A DNA stretch of 64,000 bases, taken from the NCBI GenBank assembly GCA_964597315.1, contig CAZQXD010000010.1, forward strand, positions 1 through 64,000, read 5' to 3'. Made by a program: the position numbers and the translations under genes. Positions 23,682-33,388 of this stretch are shown here, one piece after another (position 1 is the stretch's first letter; each line of letters opens with the position of its first letter). Under the pieces are notes generated by a model that saw only the letters and a program-made list of their open reading frames with translations, ran no database searches and was not told where the DNA came from. Origin of the DNA: CAZQXD01 sp964597315. GTDB taxonomy: Bacteria; Pseudomonadota; Gammaproteobacteria; Competibacterales; Competibacteraceae.

Positions 23682-26288
23682 GTGATCGACGAGACTTACC
23701 AGCCCGAAGCCATCGAGGCGCAGGCCCAGCGGTACTGGGAGGACAACGACAGCTTTCGAGTCGTCGAAGACCCCGGCAAGGAAAAATTCTACTGCCTGTC
23801 CATGTTTCCCTACCCCAGCGGTCGGTTGCATATGGGGCATGTGCGTAATTACACCATTGGCGATGTGATCTCCCGCTATCAGCGGATGTTGGGCAAGAAC
23901 GTGCTCCAGCCCATGGGTTGGGATGCCTTTGGTCTGCCGGCGGAGAACGCTGCCATTCAGCACGGCCTGCCTCCCGCCAAGTGGACCTACGAAAACATCC
24001 AGTATATGAAAGGCCAACTCAAGCGGCTGGGTTTCGGCTATGACTGGTCCCGGGAGTTGGCCACCTGCCGACCGGAGTACTACTGCTGGGAGCAATGGCT
24101 TTTCACTCGTCTGGCCCGCCAGGGTCTGGCCTATAAGAAAAACGCCGCCGTCAACTGGGACCCGGTGGAGCAGACGGTATTGGCCAACGAGCAGGTTATC
24201 GACGGTCGCGGCTGGCGCTCCGGGGCGGTGGTGGAGCGGCGGGAGATTCCCCAATGGTTCCTGAAGATTACCGCCTACGCTGAGGAGTTGTTGGGTCAAC
24301 TGGACCATATGGAAGGCTGGCCGGAGGCGGTGCGCACCATGCAGCGCAACTGGATCGGTCGCTCCGAGGGTCTGGAACTGGAATTCCTGGTGGCGGGAGA
24401 GTCCGAACCCCTGACCATTTACACCACCCGCCCGGACACCCTGATGGGGGTCACCTACATGGCGGTGGCCGCCGGGCACCCCTTGGCCCTGAAGGCGGCC
24501 GAGAGCAATCCCGAACTGGCCGCCTTTCTAGAGGAGTGCCGACACAGCACCACTTCCGAGCAGGCCATGGAGACCCTGGAAAAGAAAGGCATGCCCTTGG
24601 GGGTAGACGCCACTCACCCCATTACCGGCCAATCCGTGCCGATCTGGGCGGCTAATTTCGTCCTTATGAGCTATGGCACAGGGGCGGTGATGGCGGTGCC
24701 CGGCCACGACCAGCGGGATTGGGAATTCGCCCAAAAATACAGCCTGCCCATCGTCCAGGTCATCGCTCCCGGCGAACCGGACCAACGCGCTGATTTGTCC
24801 CGGTGCGCCTTCACCGACAAAGGTATTCTGATCGACTCGGATATCTTCACCGGCCTAAGTTTCCAAGAGGCTTTCGAGTCTATTGCCAAGCATGTGGAGA
24901 GCCAGGGCATTGGTCGGCGCCGGGTCAACTACCGGTTGCGGGACTGGGGCGTGTCCCGGCAACGCTACTGGGGCGCCCCCATCCCCATGATTAACTGCGC
25001 CGACGGCCGCCAACTGCCGACCCCGGACCACGATCTGCCGGTGGTGTTGCCCGAGAACGTGGAATTCCAAGGGGTGGCCTCGCCCATCAAAAATATGCCG
25101 GAATTCTACCGGACCACCTGCCCCGAGACCGGAGAACCCGCCGAGCGGGAAACCGATACCTTCGATACCTTCATGGAGTCTTCCTGGTACTACGCCCGCT
25201 ACACTTGCCCGGACGCCGATACGGCCATGCTCGACGAGCGGGCCCGCTACTGGCTGCCGGTGGACCAATATGTGGGCGGCATCGAACACGCCATCCTGCA
25301 CCTACTGTATGCCCGGTTTTTTCACAAACTGATGCGCGACCAGGATCTGGTGGACTGCGACGAACCCTTCACCCGGCTGCTCACCCAGGGCATGGTGGTG
25401 GCGGAGACTTATTACCACGAAGCGGACAACGGCAAAAAAATCTACCACAACCCCCGGGACGTGACCGTGGAGCGGGACGATAAGGGTCGGGTGTTCCGGG
25501 CGGCGCTGACCGCCGACGGAACGCCGGTGACGGTAGGTGGCATCGAGAAGATGTCCAAGTCCAAGAATAACGGCGTCGATCCCCAGGCCCTGATCGACCG
25601 CTTCGGGTCCGACACCGTGCGGCTATTCATCATGTTCGCCGCCCCCCCAGATCAGGCCCTGGAATGGTCGGATTCCGGGGTGGAGGGGGCTTACCGCTTT
25701 CTCAAACGGCTGTGGGCTTTCGCCGTGGAGCATGGGATGGCCATAGGCCAGGCCACCATTCCCGGAGATTGGCGGAGGGCGCCCACTGAGCTTAAGGATG
25801 CCCGGCGGGAAATACATCAGAGCCTCAAGCAGGCCCTGTTCGACTATGAACGCCAGCAGTACAACACCGTGGTGTCGGCGGGCATGAAGATCCTCAATAA
25901 TCTGGCTGCTATCCCTGGCGATCGACCGGAAGCCGACGCCTTGCGCCGGGAGGGTTTCAGTATCCTGCTGCGACTGTTGTCCCCCATAGTGCCCCATATT
26001 ACCCATACCCTGTGGCAGGGGTTGGGACACACCCAGGCCATCATTGACGCGCCTTGGCCTCGGCCCGACCCCGGCGCCCTGGAACAGGACGAGATAACGC
26101 TGGTGGTGCAGGTCAATGGCAAACTGCGGGGTCAGTTGCGAGTGCCGGCGAATGCCGACAAAGCAGCGCTTGAAGAAGCCGCCCTGACCGAACCCAATGT
26201 GCTGCGCTTTGTGGAGGGTAAGACGGTGCGCAAAATCATCGTCGTGCCCGGCAAGCTGGTGAATATCGTTTGCCAGGGCCTCTCATGA
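23682..26288 (+). CDS. leuS: Leucyl-tRNA synthetase
   Basis: LeuS, 868 residues, class I synthetase that charges tRNA-Leu. It starts with GTG at 23682 (MIDETYQPEAIEAQ). The nucleotide-binding HIGH motif is HMGH at residues 50-53, in PYPSGRLHMGHVRNYT; KMSKS is at 623-627. The editing domain contains TLMGVTYMAVAAGHPL and the GTGAVMAVPGHDQRD block. Length and domain order are standard. The stop overlaps the lptE start (ATGA). Confidence 0.98.
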   Translation: MIDETYQPEAIEAQAQRYWEDNDSFRVVEDPGKEKFYCLSMFPYPSGRLHMGHVRNYTIGDVISRYQRMLGKNVLQPMGWDAFGLPAENAAIQHGLPPAKWTYENIQYMKGQLKRLGFGYDWSRELATCRPEYYCWEQWLFTRLARQGLAYKKNAAVNWDPVEQTVLANEQVIDGRGWRSGAVVERREIPQWFLKITAYAEELLGQLDHMEGWPEAVRTMQRNWIGRSEGLELEFLVAGESEPLTIYTTRPDTLMGVTYMAVAAGHPLALKAAESNPELAAFLEECRHSTTSEQAMETLEKKGMPLGVDATHPITGQSVPIWAANFVLMSYGTGAVMAVPGHDQRDWEFAQKYSLPIVQVIAPGEPDQRADLSRCAFTDKGILIDSDIFTGLSFQEAFESIAKHVESQGIGRRRVNYRLRDWGVSRQRYWGAPIPMINCADGRQLPTPDHDLPVVLPENVEFQGVASPIKNMPEFYRTTCPETGEPAERETDTFDTFMESSWYYARYTCPDADTAMLDERARYWLPVDQYVGGIEHAILHLLYARFFHKLMRDQDLVDCDEPFTRLLTQGMVVAETYYHEADNGKKIYHNPRDVTVERDDKGRVFRAALTADGTPVTVGGIEKMSKSKNNGVDPQALIDRFGSDTVRLFIMFAAPPDQALEWSDSGVEGAYRFLKRLWAFAVEHGMAIGQATIPGDWRRAPTELKDARREIHQSLKQALFDYERQQYNTVVSAGMKILNNLAAIPGDRPEADALRREGFSILLRLLSPIVPHITHTLWQGLGHTQAIIDAPWPRPDPGALEQDEITLVVQVNGKLRGQLRVPANADKAALEEAALTEPNVLRFVEGKTVRKIIVVPGKLVNIVCQGLS

Positions 26289-26794
26289 AGCCGCTTGTCG
26301 CGCTACTGATGGGGACGGTGCTAGTGTGGCTGGCCGGCTGCGGTTTTCACCTGCGGGGGCGGGCCGACCTGCCTCCTGAGCTGGCTCTGACCCACATTGC
26401 CTATAACCAGCGGGATAATCCTAAAAGTCCTCTGGTCTGGTCCCTAAAACGGGCCTTGGAAGCCAACGGCGTGGAAGTGACCGACAGCTTGGAGTTGTCC
26501 ACCGCCCAGGTGCGGATCATCAACGAGCTTCAGCGTCGCCGGGTGCTGGCCACGGACGCCCAGGGTGACGCCCGGGAGTACGAACTGAGCTACGAAGTCA
26601 GCTATGGGGTAATCCTGGCCGGAGGCGAGCGGTTGGTGCCCGTAGAGACCCTACGGGTGTCCCGCAACCTGTTCTATGCGGAAAGCGAAGTCTTGGGGCG
26701 AGCCGAGGGAGAGGAGTTGATGGTGAACGACATGGCCGATGATCTAGCCTGGTCCATCATCCGGCGCATGCAAAGCGCCGGGGCGGGGCGCTGA
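26285..26794 (+). CDS. lptE: LPS-assembly lipoprotein LptE
   Basis: LptE, 169 residues from the ATG at 26285, overlapping the leuS stop by four bases; an in-frame ATG at 26270 lies inside leuS and would spoil the signal peptide. The lipobox is LAGC at 16-19, so Cys19 is lipidated. The mature part begins GFHLRGRADLPPEL, the family hallmark. LptE plugs the LptD outer-membrane barrel that inserts lipopolysaccharide. Its place between leuS and holA is conserved. Confidence 0.95.
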   Translation: MKPLVALLMGTVLVWLAGCGFHLRGRADLPPELALTHIAYNQRDNPKSPLVWSLKRALEANGVEVTDSLELSTAQVRIINELQRRRVLATDAQGDAREYELSYEVSYGVILAGGERLVPVETLRVSRNLFYAESEVLGRAEGEELMVNDMADDLAWSIIRRMQSAGAGR

Positions 26795-26798
26795 GGGG

Positions 26799-27836
26799 GT
26801 GAAACTACGCCCCGAGCAACTGCCCGGCCACCTCAAGAATGGCCGACTGGCGCCGGTGTATGTGATCCACGGGGAGGAGCCGCTGGCCGCCCGGGAAGCC
26901 ACTGACGCCATCCGCGCCGCCGTCCGGGTCGGGGGTTACGATGAGCGCCAATGCCTGTTCGTGGAACCCCATTTCAACTGGTCGTCCCTGACCATGGCCG
27001 CCACCAGCCTGTCTCTATTGGGCAACAAGCGGTTGGTGGAACTGCGTATGCCCAACGGTCGGCCCGGAGATGAAGGCGCCTCCGCGCTCAAGCGATACGC
27101 CGAACGCCCCCCCGAGGACACAGTATTGCTGGTGAGCTGCGGTAAGCTGGACGCTTCGGCCCTAAAAAGCCAGTGGCTAGCGGCCCTGGATCGGGCTGGG
27201 GTGGTGGTGCGGGTGTGGCCGGTGGCGGCCCGGGATATGCCCGGCTGGATCGAGCGCCGACTGCGGACAGCGGGCTTGCGACCCAGCCGCGAGGCCGTAA
27301 CACTGCTGGCCGAGCGGGTAGAGGGCAACCTGTTGGCGGCGGATCAGGAAATTGAAAAACTGCGTATACTGCTGGGAGAGGGAGAACTAGACGCCCGACG
27401 GCTGTTGGCGGTAGTGGGGGACAGCGCCCGCTACAGTATTTATGATCTGGCCGACGCCGCTCTGGAAGGCCGGGCCGAGCGGGTGGCTCGGGTGCTGAAG
27501 GTATTACGCGCCGAGGGCATGGAGCCGGTCTTGGTGCTTTGGGCCTTGCACCGAGAGATACTCGTACTGGACCGGCTGGTCCATGACGTGGACCAAGGCC
27601 AGGCGCCGGCCGCCGCCATGGCCCGGCAGCGAGTCTGGGAGCGGCGCAAGCCATTGATGCAGAGGGCTATGGCCCGATTGTCTGCGGCTGGCTGCCGGGC
27701 GTTGCTGGCCGGATGCTCCCAGGTGGATCAAGTCATCAAGGGCGTTGAGTCGGGCCGCCCCTGGGACGAACTTCTGGATTTGAGTCTGCGCTTGGCCGCC
27801 GTCGGCGGTGGGGCGCACCTGACCCCGAGACGGTAG
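26799..27836 (+). CDS. holA: DNA polymerase III delta subunit
   Basis: HolA, 345 residues, the clamp-loader subunit that opens the beta sliding clamp. The start is GTG at 26799 (MKLRPEQLPGHLKNG), four bases after lptE. The N-terminal part LAPVYVIHGEEPLAAREATDAIR is typical; it carries a AAA+-like fold without a functional P-loop. The following C-terminal helical region forms the clamp-loader collar. Gene order lptE-holA-nadD is interrupted here by proA. Confidence 0.94.
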   Translation: MKLRPEQLPGHLKNGRLAPVYVIHGEEPLAAREATDAIRAAVRVGGYDERQCLFVEPHFNWSSLTMAATSLSLLGNKRLVELRMPNGRPGDEGASALKRYAERPPEDTVLLVSCGKLDASALKSQWLAALDRAGVVVRVWPVAARDMPGWIERRLRTAGLRPSREAVTLLAERVEGNLLAADQEIEKLRILLGEGELDARRLLAVVGDSARYSIYDLADAALEGRAERVARVLKVLRAEGMEPVLVLWALHREILVLDRLVHDVDQGQAPAAAMARQRVWERRKPLMQRAMARLSAAGCRALLAGCSQVDQVIKGVESGRPWDELLDLSLRLAAVGGGAHLTPRR

Positions 27837-27842
27837 AGAACC

Positions 27843-29126
27843 ATGAACGCACACCTACAAGCGCCGGACCATTCCATCGCCGACTATATGGACGACCTGG
27901 GCCGTCGCGCCCGAGCCGCCGCACGGCTGCTAGGCGGCGCCGAAACCAACGCCAAGAACGCCGCTCTGCGGGCTATCGCCGCCGCCATCGAGACCGCTAG
28001 CGAGTCGCTGGCCGCCGCCAATCGTCGGGATATGGATGCCGGTCGAGCCTCCGGCTTGGACCCGGCCCTGCTGGACCGCTTGGAACTGACCCCGCCCCGC
28101 ATCGCCGCCATGGCCGCAGGGCTGCGGGAGATTGCCGCCCAGCCCGACCCGGTGGGGGAGATTACCGACCTACGCTACCGGCCCTCGGGTATTCAAGTGG
28201 GCAAAATGCGGGTGCCCCTTGGGGTGATCGGCATCATCTACGAATCCCGACCCAACGTCACCGCCGATGCCGCCGGACTGTGCTTAAAGGCCAGTAACGC
28301 CAGTATCCTGCGGGGCGGTTCCGAGGCTATCCACTCCAACCGGGCCATTGCCGGGTGTATCCGCCAGGGCCTGGAACAGGCCGGCTTGCCGCTGGATGCC
28401 GTGCAAGTGGTGGACACCACCGACCGGGCCGCAGTGGGCGAACTGATTCGTATGCATCGCTACGTGGACGTGATCGTGCCCCGGGGCGGCAAGGGGCTGA
28501 TCCAGCGTATCAGTGCCGAGGCCAGGGTGCCGGTAATCAAACACCTAGACGGTATCTGCCACGTCTATATCGACGACAGGGCGGACCTCAGCAAGGCCGC
28601 GCAAGTGGCCTATAACGCTAAATGCCGTCGCTACGGCATCTGTGGGGCCATGGAAACCCTGCTGGTGCATCAGGCCATCGCCCCTCAAGTGTTGCCGGAA
28701 CTGGCTGCCCGGTACCAGGCAGCCGGCGTGGAACTGCGCGGTTGTGAGCAGACCCGCCAATTGCTGAACGACGTCACGGCGGCCACCGATGAGGATTGGT
28801 CTAGCGAGTATCTGGCGCCCATTCTGTCCATCCGAGTGGTGTCCGGTTTGACAGCGGCCATTGATCATATCGAAACCTATGGCTCCCATCACACCGACAG
28901 CATTGTCACCGAAGATTTTGGCCGTGCCCGGCGCTTCCTGCGGGAGGTGGATTCTGCCTCGGTGATGGTCAACACGTCCACCCAATTCGCCGACGGCTAT
29001 GAATATGGCTTGGGGGCGGAAATCGGCATCAGCACCGACAAACTCCATGCCCGCGGCCCGGTGGGGGTGGAGGGGCTGACCACTCAGAAATACGTCGTCC
29101 TGGGGGACGGCCACGTGCGAGACTGA
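27843..29126 (+). CDS. proA: Gamma-glutamyl phosphate reductase
   Basis: ProA, 427 residues, reduces gamma-glutamyl phosphate to glutamate-semialdehyde with NADPH, the second step of proline synthesis. The catalytic cysteine is Cys267 in the segment RRYGICGAMETLLVH; the Cys and METLLV are conserved although the preceding residues differ from the common RPGVCN form. PLGVIGIIYESRPNVT and VDVIVPRGGKGL are also visible. It is inserted between holA and nadD. proB is not in the window. Confidence 0.96.
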   Translation: MNAHLQAPDHSIADYMDDLGRRARAAARLLGGAETNAKNAALRAIAAAIETASESLAAANRRDMDAGRASGLDPALLDRLELTPPRIAAMAAGLREIAAQPDPVGEITDLRYRPSGIQVGKMRVPLGVIGIIYESRPNVTADAAGLCLKASNASILRGGSEAIHSNRAIAGCIRQGLEQAGLPLDAVQVVDTTDRAAVGELIRMHRYVDVIVPRGGKGLIQRISAEARVPVIKHLDGICHVYIDDRADLSKAAQVAYNAKCRRYGICGAMETLLVHQAIAPQVLPELAARYQAAGVELRGCEQTRQLLNDVTAATDEDWSSEYLAPILSIRVVSGLTAAIDHIETYGSHHTDSIVTEDFGRARRFLREVDSASVMVNTSTQFADGYEYGLGAEIGISTDKLHARGPVGVEGLTTQKYVVLGDGHVRD

Positions 29127-29131
29127 CCGGT

Positions 29132-29779
29132 ATGGCCGACAATCGACTCGTAGCCGTGCTGGGGGGGACCTTTGACCCCATCCATAACGGGCATCTGCGC
29201 ACCGCCCTGGAACTCCTGGCCGCCCTGGACCTTGCGGAGGCCCGCTTCGTGCCCGCAGGACAGCCGCCCCACCGGAACCCGCCCGTCGTATCGGCCGAGC
29301 AGCGCCTGGCCATGGTGGAACTCGCCATCGCCGATCAGCCGGGTTTTGTGGCCGACGCCAGGGAACTCAAACGCGCAGGACCGTCCTATATGGTTGAGAC
29401 CCTGGAATCATTGCGCGCCGAACTTGGAGACGATACACCCCTTGGTCTGATTCTGGGCACGGACGCCTTCGATCACCTGCACCGGTGGCACCGCTGGGAG
29501 GACCTACCGGAACTGGCCCATCTAGTGGTGGTCCACCGTCCTGGGGCGGCCATGCCCTTGGCCAAAGCCTTGGGAGAGCTATTGCTGGAGCGTAAGCTGC
29601 ACCATCCCGAAGACCTGCGCCAACGCCCGGCTGGTGGGGTATTGTTCCAGCCCGTCACCCAACTGGACATCGCCGCCACCGCTATCCGGGCGGGGCTGGC
29701 CCGGGGGGTGTCCCCCCGGTATCTGTTACCGGAGCCGGTTCTGGATTACATCCAGACGCACGGACTATACCGGCCCTAG
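29132..29779 (+). CDS. nadD: Nicotinate-nucleotide adenylyltransferase
   Basis: NadD, 215 residues, joins nicotinate mononucleotide and ATP to deamido-NAD. The nucleotidyltransferase signature GGTFDPIHNGH is at 11-21 and the second motif DIAATAIRAGLARG (the ISST/xxR class) lies near the C terminus. It follows proA by 5 bases and precedes rsfS by about 100 bases. Confidence 0.96.
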   Translation: MADNRLVAVLGGTFDPIHNGHLRTALELLAALDLAEARFVPAGQPPHRNPPVVSAEQRLAMVELAIADQPGFVADARELKRAGPSYMVETLESLRAELGDDTPLGLILGTDAFDHLHRWHRWEDLPELAHLVVVHRPGAAMPLAKALGELLLERKLHHPEDLRQRPAGGVLFQPVTQLDIAATAIRAGLARGVSPRYLLPEPVLDYIQTHGLYRP

Positions 29780-29881
29780 TGCGCCTGTGGCGTCTTCCAA
29801 ACCCTTGCTACCCAAACAACAATCGTTGCCCCTTGACCTGGGCGGCCACTTTAATCTGTGTGAGAGGTAAGCCGAAACCGC

Positions 29882-30241
29882 ATGCAATTGAATGAACTGA
29901 AAGACTTGGTGGTGAGCGCCTTGGAAGAGGTGAAAGCGGTGGATATTAAAATCCTGGATGTCCGGGACACTGCGGGCTTCACCGATCTGATGATCATTGC
30001 CAGCGGCAACTCTGATCGTCAACTCAAGGCCCTGGCGGATAAGGTCCAGGAAAAATGCAAGGCGGCTGGCGAGTCGCCCCTGGGCATGGAAGGGGAGCGC
30101 GACTCCCAATGGATTCTGGTGGATCTGGGCGATATCGTGGTGCATCTGATGCGCCCCGAGACCCGGGATTTCTACAATCTGGAAAAACTCTGGTCCCTGG
30201 CGCGGGCCGAAAACGGCCAACCGGTGGCCGGTCCGGTCTGA
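29882..30241 (+). CDS. rsfS: Ribosome silencing factor RsfS
   Basis: RsfS, 119 residues, binds L14 and blocks subunit joining when nutrients are short. Family blocks are LDVRDTAGFTDLMIIASGNSDRQ-type sequence (about 22-45), WILVDLGDIVVHLM and the RDFYNLEKLW end. nadD-rsfS-rlmH is the standard order. Confidence 0.95.
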   Translation: MQLNELKDLVVSALEEVKAVDIKILDVRDTAGFTDLMIIASGNSDRQLKALADKVQEKCKAAGESPLGMEGERDSQWILVDLGDIVVHLMRPETRDFYNLEKLWSLARAENGQPVAGPV

Positions 30242-30330
30242 GCCTTAATGCCCTGCGGTGGTTTCCTAGCAGCAGGCCATGCCCGCTGCTGTCACCCTCC
30301 ACTGAACGGTATCCAAGCCGAGGGTAGGGC

Positions 30331-30801
30331 GTGCGCATCCAGTTGATTGCCGTGGGCACCCGGATGCCTGGATGGGTCACGGCCGGCTACCGAGACTATG
30401 CTCAGCGTCTGCCTCGGGAGTGCGTCCTGGAGCTAGTGGAGATCCCTGCCGCCCGTCGCGGCAAACATCCAGACCTGGCGCGGCTGCTGCGGGAAGAAGG
30501 GGAACGGATGCTGGCGGCCGTTGCCAAGGGCGCTCAGGTGATTGCCCTGGAGGTGGACGGCCGGGCCTGGCGCACCGAAGAACTGGCCAGACAGTTACAA
30601 TCCTGGCTCCAGGACGGCCGCGACCTGGCCCTGTTGGTGGGCGGCCCGGAGGGGCTGGACGCTGCCTGTCGAACCCGGGCCGAGGGGACCTGGTCTCTAT
30701 CGCCCCTGACGCTGCCCCATCCTCTGGTGCGGGTGGTTGTGGCCGAGCAGCTCTACCGAGCCTGGAGCATCCTGAACCATCATCCCTATCATCGAGCCTG
30801 A
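30331..30801 (+). CDS. rlmH: 23S rRNA pseudouridine-1915 N3-methyltransferase
   Basis: RlmH, 156 residues, a SPOUT methyltransferase acting on pseudouridine 1915 of 23S rRNA in the 70S ribosome. The start is GTG at 30331 (MRIQLIAVGTRMP). The knot region contains LALLVGGPEGL and the C terminus AEQLYRAWSILNHHPYHRA is diagnostic. The gap of 89 bases to rsfS holds no gene. Confidence 0.96.
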   Translation: MRIQLIAVGTRMPGWVTAGYRDYAQRLPRECVLELVEIPAARRGKHPDLARLLREEGERMLAAVAKGAQVIALEVDGRAWRTEELARQLQSWLQDGRDLALLVGGPEGLDAACRTRAEGTWSLSPLTLPHPLVRVVVAEQLYRAWSILNHHPYHRA

Positions 30802-31024
30802 AAAACCGCTGGTATTTTGCGGGACGGCTCTGTACACTGCGCCGCTTTGGTGGGATTGGCCCCACCGCCCGTCCATCGTTATCTGGCCCCCCCGCGGTTT
30901 TCCTCTCGGACCCGCTGTTGTATGCGGTTGGCGACGATGTGTTTTCGCGCCGGTCGTATGCGTCTCGAAGGCTCCCATGCCTCTCGGGCCTTGCCGCCCG
31001 CGCCTTTTTTGATACGAGATCCGA
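30802..31024. other. Long leader region of the DEAD-box helicase gene
   Basis: 223 bases between rlmH and the helicase start. A stem GGTGGG (30849-30854) with CCCACC (30861-30866) is visible. There is no credible ORF, and no clear Shine-Dalgarno before the helicase ATG at 31025. Long structured leaders are known for other DEAD-box helicase genes; nothing more specific can be read here. Confidence 0.4.
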
Positions 31025-32323
31025 ATGTCTTTCGAAAGCCTTAATTTGCACCCCTCTATTCTGAAAGCAGTGGCCCAGTCCGGTTACACCACCCCCACCC
31101 CCATCCAGGCCGAGGCCGTACCTTTGGTACTGGAAGGGCATGATTTGATTGCCTCCGCCCGCACCGGCACCGGCAAAACCGCCGCCTTTATGCTACCGGC
31201 TCTGCACCGTCTGGCGGAGAGCCAGGCCGCCCCCGCCGCCTGCCCCCGGGTACTGGTGCTTACCCCCACCCGGGAACTGGCCAATCAAGTCAACGACGCG
31301 GCCCGTCGGTATGGTAGTCATCTACGATTTCGCACCGCCAGCATCCTGGGCGGCATGCCCTACCGCCTGCAACTCAAGCAATTATCTGGCCGGGTAGACC
31401 TGGTGGTGGCCACCCCGGGCCGGTTGCTGGATCATCTTGACCGGGGCCGGATAGACCTGTCCAGGGTAGAACTGCTGGTGCTGGACGAGGCTGATCGGAT
31501 GCTGGATATGGGCTTTGTGGACGACGTGGAGAAGCTGGCCGCCGCCACACCCGCCGACCGCCAGACCCTGCTGTTCACTGCTACCCTCAACTCCAGTTTG
31601 CAACGGCTGGCCGGCCGTCTGCTCAAGACGCCCCGACTGGTGGAGATGGATTCCCAGGTGGAGCGTAACGACGCCATTGAGCAACGCCTGCATCTAGCCG
31701 ATGACATCGGCCACAAGAACCGGCTGCTGAATCATCTGGTGGAGTCCCCCGAACTGAGCAAGGCGATTATCTTTTCCGCCACCAAACGGGATTGCGATGT
31801 ATTGGCTGAGGAACTGCGGGCGCGGGGCCACGACGCCGCCGCCCTGCACGGAGACATGAACCAAGCGGCTCGCAACCGCACCATCGCCCGGCTGCGCAAC
31901 GGTCGGCTGCGCCTGTTGGTGGCCACCGACGTCGCCGCCCGGGGCATTGACGTAAGCGGTTTGAGCCACGTTATCAACTACGACATTCCCCGCTTTGCCG
32001 AGGATTATGTCCACCGTATCGGTCGTACCGGCCGGGCCGGCGCCACCGGGGTGGCCGTGTCTTTCGTCAGCCCCGACGAGGCTGGCATTCTCAAGCGCAT
32101 CGAGCGCTACACCGGCCAAACCCTGCCTCTGTTGGAGATTCCCGGGCTTGAGCCTACCCGCTCCCTGCGCCGTCAGCCCAGTGGCCGCCGCCATGACGGT
32201 CCCGGCCGGGGCAAGGGTGGTTTTCATAAAGGTGCTGCCCGACCCGGCGGTGACCGGCCCTGGCACAAGCGTGGTGATGGTCCCCGTCGGCAGCGCCGCG
32301 ACGGTCGGCCAGCCCGGGCCTAG
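31025..32323 (+). CDS. DEAD-box RNA helicase, RhlE-type
   Basis: 432 residues, ATP-dependent RNA helicase. The Q motif (GYTTPTPIQ), Walker A ARTGTGKT (45-52), PTRELA, DEAD (154-157), ARGID and HRIGRTGR motifs are all present. Motif III, normally SAT, reads TAT at 185-187. After the helicase core (about 370 residues) comes a basic Gly/Arg/His-rich tail that probably binds RNA. RhlE is the closest match by the start MSFESLNLHPSILKAVAQSGY; SrmB is an alternative. Likely role in ribosome assembly or RNA turnover. Confidence 0.9.
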   Translation: MSFESLNLHPSILKAVAQSGYTTPTPIQAEAVPLVLEGHDLIASARTGTGKTAAFMLPALHRLAESQAAPAACPRVLVLTPTRELANQVNDAARRYGSHLRFRTASILGGMPYRLQLKQLSGRVDLVVATPGRLLDHLDRGRIDLSRVELLVLDEADRMLDMGFVDDVEKLAAATPADRQTLLFTATLNSSLQRLAGRLLKTPRLVEMDSQVERNDAIEQRLHLADDIGHKNRLLNHLVESPELSKAIIFSATKRDCDVLAEELRARGHDAAALHGDMNQAARNRTIARLRNGRLRLLVATDVAARGIDVSGLSHVINYDIPRFAEDYVHRIGRTGRAGATGVAVSFVSPDEAGILKRIERYTGQTLPLLEIPGLEPTRSLRRQPSGRRHDGPGRGKGGFHKGAARPGGDRPWHKRGDGPRRQRRDGRPARA

Positions 32324-32387
32324 GGTCCGGTCACGGCGCCACCCTCAGATCGCCGGTCCTGGCCAGCCAGGCCACCGGCATCTGCGG

Positions 32388-32407
32388 GGTGTCACGGGTG
32401 CGACACC
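32388..32407 (+). terminator. Hairpin after the helicase gene
   Basis: GGTGTC (32388-32393) pairs with GACACC (32402-32407), followed by TCATTTA. A second, larger GC-rich stem (GCCGGT ... ACCGGC) lies at about 32352-32379. This 160-base gap separates the helicase gene from the convergent liuE end and holds no gene. Confidence 0.35.
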
Positions 32408-32485
32408 TCATTTAAGCCCTTAAGTGGCATCCCCGTCGGCGTTTCCGGTGCCAACCGCCTCCAGGCTAACGGCCAAGAACGCCCA

Positions 32486-33388
32486 TTAGGTTTTACTCAG
32501 CAGCGCCCGGGCGACTTTGGAACCGGACTCCCGTTGCAGATATCGGCAGATGTAGCCGCCCGCCGCCGCTAGCTTGTCCAGATCCACCCCGGTTTCGATG
32601 CCCAGACCGTTGAGCAAGTACAACACGTCCTCGGAGGCCACGTTGCCGGAAGCGCCCCGAGCGTAGGGGCAACCCCCTAACCCGGCCACCGAGCTGTCGA
32701 TGACCGCCACGCCTTCCTGAAGCACCCCGTAGAGATTGGCCAGGGCCTGGCCGTAAGTGTCGTGAAAATGGGCGGCCAGCTTGTCCACCGGCACCCGCTC
32801 GGCCACTGCCCGCACCATGCGCCGGGCTTTGTGGGGGGTGCCCACGCCGATGGTGTCCCCCAGAGAGATTTCATAACAGCCCATGCGGTACAGGGTGTCG
32901 GCCACTCGGGCCACCGCCTCGGGGGCGATCTCACCCTCGTAGGGGCAGCCCAGCACACAGGACACATACCCCCGCACCCGCACTCCCCTGGCCTTGGCCG
33001 CTTCCAGTACCGGCGTGAACCGCTTTAGGCTCTCGGCGATAGTGCAGTTGATATTGCGCTGGGAGAAGCTTTCGGAAGCGGCCCCGAACACCGCGACCTC
33101 CTCGGCTCCGGCGGCCATGGCCGCCTCAAAGCCCTTGAAATTGGGGGTGAGTACCGGATAGGCCACCCCAGGCCGACGGGGAATGCCGGTCAGCACCGCA
33201 GTATTGTCGGCCATTTGCGGCACCCATTTGGGGGACACGAAGCTGGTGGTCTCCACCACCGGCAAGCCGGTCTCGGCCAGTTGCCGGATCAGTTCGATCT
33301 TCACCTGGGTGGGCACCGGGGCGGATTCATTTTGCAGACCGTCCCGGGGACCGACTTCGACCATTTTTACGTAGCGGGGCAGGGTCAT
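32486..33388 (-). CDS. liuE: Hydroxymethylglutaryl-CoA lyase
   Basis: HMG-CoA lyase, 300 residues, last step of leucine degradation: 3-hydroxy-3-methylglutaryl-CoA to acetyl-CoA and acetoacetate. TIM-barrel signatures are VEVGPRDGLQNE at the N terminus, SLGDTIGVGTP, HFHDTYGQALAN and the active-site loop GLGGCPYARGASGN. The start may be 33388 or the ATG at 33364. The 5' end overlaps the 3' end of liuD. It is the last gene of the liu operon and ends convergent with the helicase. Confidence 0.95.
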   Translation of the reverse strand: MTLPRYVKMVEVGPRDGLQNESAPVPTQVKIELIRQLAETGLPVVETTSFVSPKWVPQMADNTAVLTGIPRRPGVAYPVLTPNFKGFEAAMAAGAEEVAVFGAASESFSQRNINCTIAESLKRFTPVLEAAKARGVRVRGYVSCVLGCPYEGEIAPEAVARVADTLYRMGCYEISLGDTIGVGTPHKARRMVRAVAERVPVDKLAAHFHDTYGQALANLYGVLQEGVAVIDSSVAGLGGCPYARGASGNVASEDVLYLLNGLGIETGVDLDKLAAAGGYICRYLQRESGSKVARALLSKT

